Origin: Mesobacillus subterraneus | Lineage (GTDB): Bacteria; Bacillota; Bacilli; Bacillales; Cytobacillaceae | DNA length: 64,000 bases | Direction of reading: 5' to 3' | Assembly: GCF_020524355.2 (NCBI RefSeq) | Contig: NZ_CP129019.1 | Coordinates: 1,612,001 to 1,676,000 of the forward strand | In this document: positions 62,443-64,000 of the stretch, one piece after another | How positions within the stretch are numbered: position 1 is the first letter of the stretch | How the letters are laid out: the number at the start of each line of letters is the position of its first letter | Program-made: the position numbers and the translations under genes | Notes under the pieces: generated by a model | The model's database searches: none | Told to the model about the DNA's origin: nothing | What the model saw: the letters and a program-made list of their open reading frames with translations, nothing else

Positions 62443-62748
62443 ATGTATATCGTTCATTCAACTGTGAACATACCAGAAGGCAAGGTTGATGAAGTGATTG
62501 GCATCTACCAAAAAAGATCAAGATTGGTAGATGATTATGAAGGATTCATTTCCTTTCATTTGCTGCAAAATGAACAGAGCCCATCAGAGTTGACCGTTCA
62601 AATCAGCTGGGATACAAAGGAAAATTATATAAAGTATATTACGAGTGACGCATATAAGAAAGTTCATGAACTTGAGAAGAATTATCCAGACCAGGAGCTA
62701 GCATCAATTCGTCCAAGTGTCGGACGATACAAGGTGGTAGCCGAATGA
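62443..62748 (+). CDS. Antibiotic biosynthesis monooxygenase-fold protein (HmoA/IsdG-like)
   Basis: 101 aa. ABM-fold pattern: MYIVHSTVNIPEGKVDEVIG, then a helix ending RSRLVDDYEGFISFHLLQNE (the hallmark V-x-x-x-x-G-F strand) and ELTVQISWDTKENYIKYI. Relatives degrade heme or monooxygenate quinones. The ATG at 62443 follows AGGGGG and is chosen over the ATG at 62404. Its stop overlaps the next ATG, forming an operon with the helical and B12-binding proteins. Confidence 0.8.
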   Translation: MYIVHSTVNIPEGKVDEVIGIYQKRSRLVDDYEGFISFHLLQNEQSPSELTVQISWDTKENYIKYITSDAYKKVHELEKNYPDQELASIRPSVGRYKVVAE

Positions 62749-63113
62749 ATCATTTACTAATCCATTCAATTATCGAAGAAGTTACCGATGGAATTTATAG
62801 GGATTATCCTATCTTGTTAGAAAAATATGGAGAACGAGGTAAGCTAAAATGTAAAGAGGACAATGAGCATCATCTAAAGTATCTCCAAACCGCTGCAAGA
62901 ATGAATGAGGAGAAATACTTCGTTGATTATGCCCATTGGCTTAATGGCATTCTTACCTCAAGAGGCATGAAAACAGAGCATCTAGTTGATAATTTCCAGA
63001 GATTGATCATCGCTTTTGAAAAGTCGGATGACGACAAAACTTCTAGAGTATTTATCAGTATGCTTGAAGGCGCGATTAATTCATTATCAGATGAGGCAAT
63101 AATAAATGAATGA
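62745..63113 (+). CDS. Helical protein of the B12-sensor operon
   Basis: 122 aa, all-helical by pattern. Globin-like or RsbR-N-like spacing of aromatic and His residues: IEEVTDGIYRDYPILLEKYG, NEHHLKYLQTAARMNEEKYF, VDYAHWLNGILTSRG, EHLVDNFQRLIIAF. Coupled to the upstream gene by ATGA overlap. Could be a sensor or a protein partner; I do not recognise a named family. Confidence 0.7.
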   Translation: MNHLLIHSIIEEVTDGIYRDYPILLEKYGERGKLKCKEDNEHHLKYLQTAARMNEEKYFVDYAHWLNGILTSRGMKTEHLVDNFQRLIIAFEKSDDDKTSRVFISMLEGAINSLSDEAIINE

Positions 63114-63124
63114 GGTGAGGTGAC

Positions 63125-63787
63125 ATGGAAAAGGCAATAAAGCTGTCGCAGCTTTTACTAGAAGGTGATCAGGATGCATCCTGGGAACTGATAGAAGATG
63201 AGAGCAAGGCCTCGAGAGACAGCTTATACATTTATGAAAACCTCATTACTCCTGCAATGAGGCATATCGGTCACTTATGGGAAACCAACAAAATCACAGT
63301 CGCTGATGAACATTTGGCAACTTCGACTTGTGATTATGTAATGGCACGGTATAATTGGCAACATGGAAAAGACAAGCAAGTATTACCTAATGGGAAAAAA
63401 GCAATGTTTCTTTGTGTTGAACAAGAACAGCATTACCTTGACCTTAAAATGGTTAGCCAGCTGTTCAGTGAATATGGTTGGGAAACTAAATACCATGGTC
63501 CGAACCTTCCGCTGGAATACGTTAAAAAAGCAGCAGAAGAGTGGAAACCGGATGCTATTTGCCTGTCTTTTTCAATCCTTTACCATGCAGAACAACTTCG
63601 TCCTTATATAAAAGAATTAGAAGAACTTCCAACCCATCCAGTTGTTATTATTGGAGGACGTTTGTTAAGTCAGTATGAATTTAAACGATATGGTTCGGAA
63701 CGGACACTTTTCCTAAAGAACCTTGAAGATATAAAAGATTGGCTTGACCGTAATCAGCATGGAGTGAAATCAAATGTCGGATCTTAA
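63125..63787 (+). CDS. B12-binding sensor protein (CarH/methionine synthase-type module)
   Basis: 220 aa. N-terminal four-helix cap (YENLITPAMRHIGHLWETNK, then VADEHLATSTCDYVMARY with the EH pair known from light-sensing CarH proteins), then a Rossmann-type B12 domain: AMFLCVEQEQHYLDLKMVSQ (E-x-H-x-x-G/D position with the Co-ligand His), DAICLSFSILYH, PVVIIGGRLL. No DNA-binding domain, so it must act on a partner. GAGGTGAGGTG precedes the ATG; 3' end overlaps the next gene by 14 nt. Confidence 0.85.
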   Translation: MEKAIKLSQLLLEGDQDASWELIEDESKASRDSLYIYENLITPAMRHIGHLWETNKITVADEHLATSTCDYVMARYNWQHGKDKQVLPNGKKAMFLCVEQEQHYLDLKMVSQLFSEYGWETKYHGPNLPLEYVKKAAEEWKPDAICLSFSILYHAEQLRPYIKELEELPTHPVVIIGGRLLSQYEFKRYGSERTLFLKNLEDIKDWLDRNQHGVKSNVGS

Positions 63788-64000
63788 ATATTTGCCACAG
63801 CCATATTTTTTAGTAGACCGTGAATATAATATCCATGATTTTTCTCAAGTAAGCTCAGAAATATTTTATATAAGTAAAAACTTTCTTGATCTTGTGGACC
63901 GGGAAAGCCAAGGCAAAACAAAGAATATTTTGGGAAATAAGGAAAGCAGGGCAGAAGGCGAATTAACCATGATAACCAAAAATTCGCCATATGCCCTGTT
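63774..64000 (+). CDS. Sensor-like protein, partial (N-terminus only)
   Basis: ATG 63774 with GGAGTG 9 nt upstream; overlaps the B12-binding gene. 75 residues are visible before the window ends: SDLKYLPQPYFLVDREYNIH then FSQVSSEIFYISKNFLDLVD, a PAS-like opening. In Bacillus such a gene next to a B12 sensor may continue into a STAS or kinase domain, but this is not visible. Probable partner of the B12 sensor. Confidence 0.6.
   Translation, partial: MSDLKYLPQPYFLVDREYNIHDFSQVSSEIFYISKNFLDLVDRESQGKTKNILGNKESRAEGELTMITKNSPYAL

Overview
The window looks like chromosomal DNA of a spore-forming, low-GC Bacillaceae bacterium. Gene content and order resemble Bacillus or Mesobacillus: ccpN-yqfL, the hut operon, CotX/CotW/CotY-Z coat proteins, a T-box argS, rsbS-rsbT and aggregate intergenic repeats. 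The exact genus is inference. I saw no tRNA, rRNA, insertion sequence, prophage or CRISPR array.

Layout. 0-1.3 kb: thiamine-uptake genes ykoF-ykoE (minus) behind a TPP riboswitch. 1.3-5.3 kb: small unknown proteins, a Mug-type glycosylase, a GNAT enzyme and a VanZ-like protein. 5.4-10.6 kb: a candidate minus-strand small RNA, ppiB, a SatD/DUF3307 pair, a photolyase-like flavoprotein, gene remnants and a frameshifted exoA. 11-15.2 kb: ccpN-yqfL-ppdK, a pyruvate/PEP control unit. 15.3-23.2 kb: a Suv3-like RNA helicase, a spore-type LysM/GH18 hydrolase, a phasin-like protein with a UbiB-type kinase, and glutaminase. 23.3-30 kb: a plasmid-type actin (ParM/Alp-like) with its partner, then a set of spore-surface proteins (SPOCS-like and CotY/Z-like). 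30.9-37 kb: hutP-hutH-hutU-hutI-hutG for histidine breakdown, with a HutP-type attenuator; hutG carries one frameshift. 37-38.3 kb: two CotX proteins and a CotW-like protein. 38.5-47 kb: selB, a 52-bp repeat array, and a mixed set of small genes including two with an in-frame UGA. 46.8-51.2 kb: an ECF sigma/anti-sigma pair, T-box plus argS, and an IscA-like protein. 51.4-64 kb: a radical SAM/SPASM protein, a LysM-NlpC/P60 cell-wall hydrolase, stressosome parts (rsbS, rsbT and an RsbR-like STAS protein), CBS and threonine aldolase genes, and at the end a coupled operon of a heme-monooxygenase-like protein, a helical protein, a B12-binding sensor and a partial sensor-like protein.

The strongest unusual signal is selenium. 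The window carries selB and, within 8 kb of it, two genes that standard gene calling would split: a thioredoxin-like protein in which UGA replaces the first cysteine of CxxC (UxxC), and an OsmC-like protein in which UGA replaces the conserved redox cysteine. In both, a stem-loop starts 18-20 nt after the UGA and has a 5-nt loop with GG at loop positions 2-3, as expected for bacterial SECIS elements. I read both as selenoproteins decoded by the nearby SelB. Three other genes (exoA, hutG, DUF3231) are broken by single-base changes in short homopolymers; these look like true frameshifts or assembly errors, not recoding.
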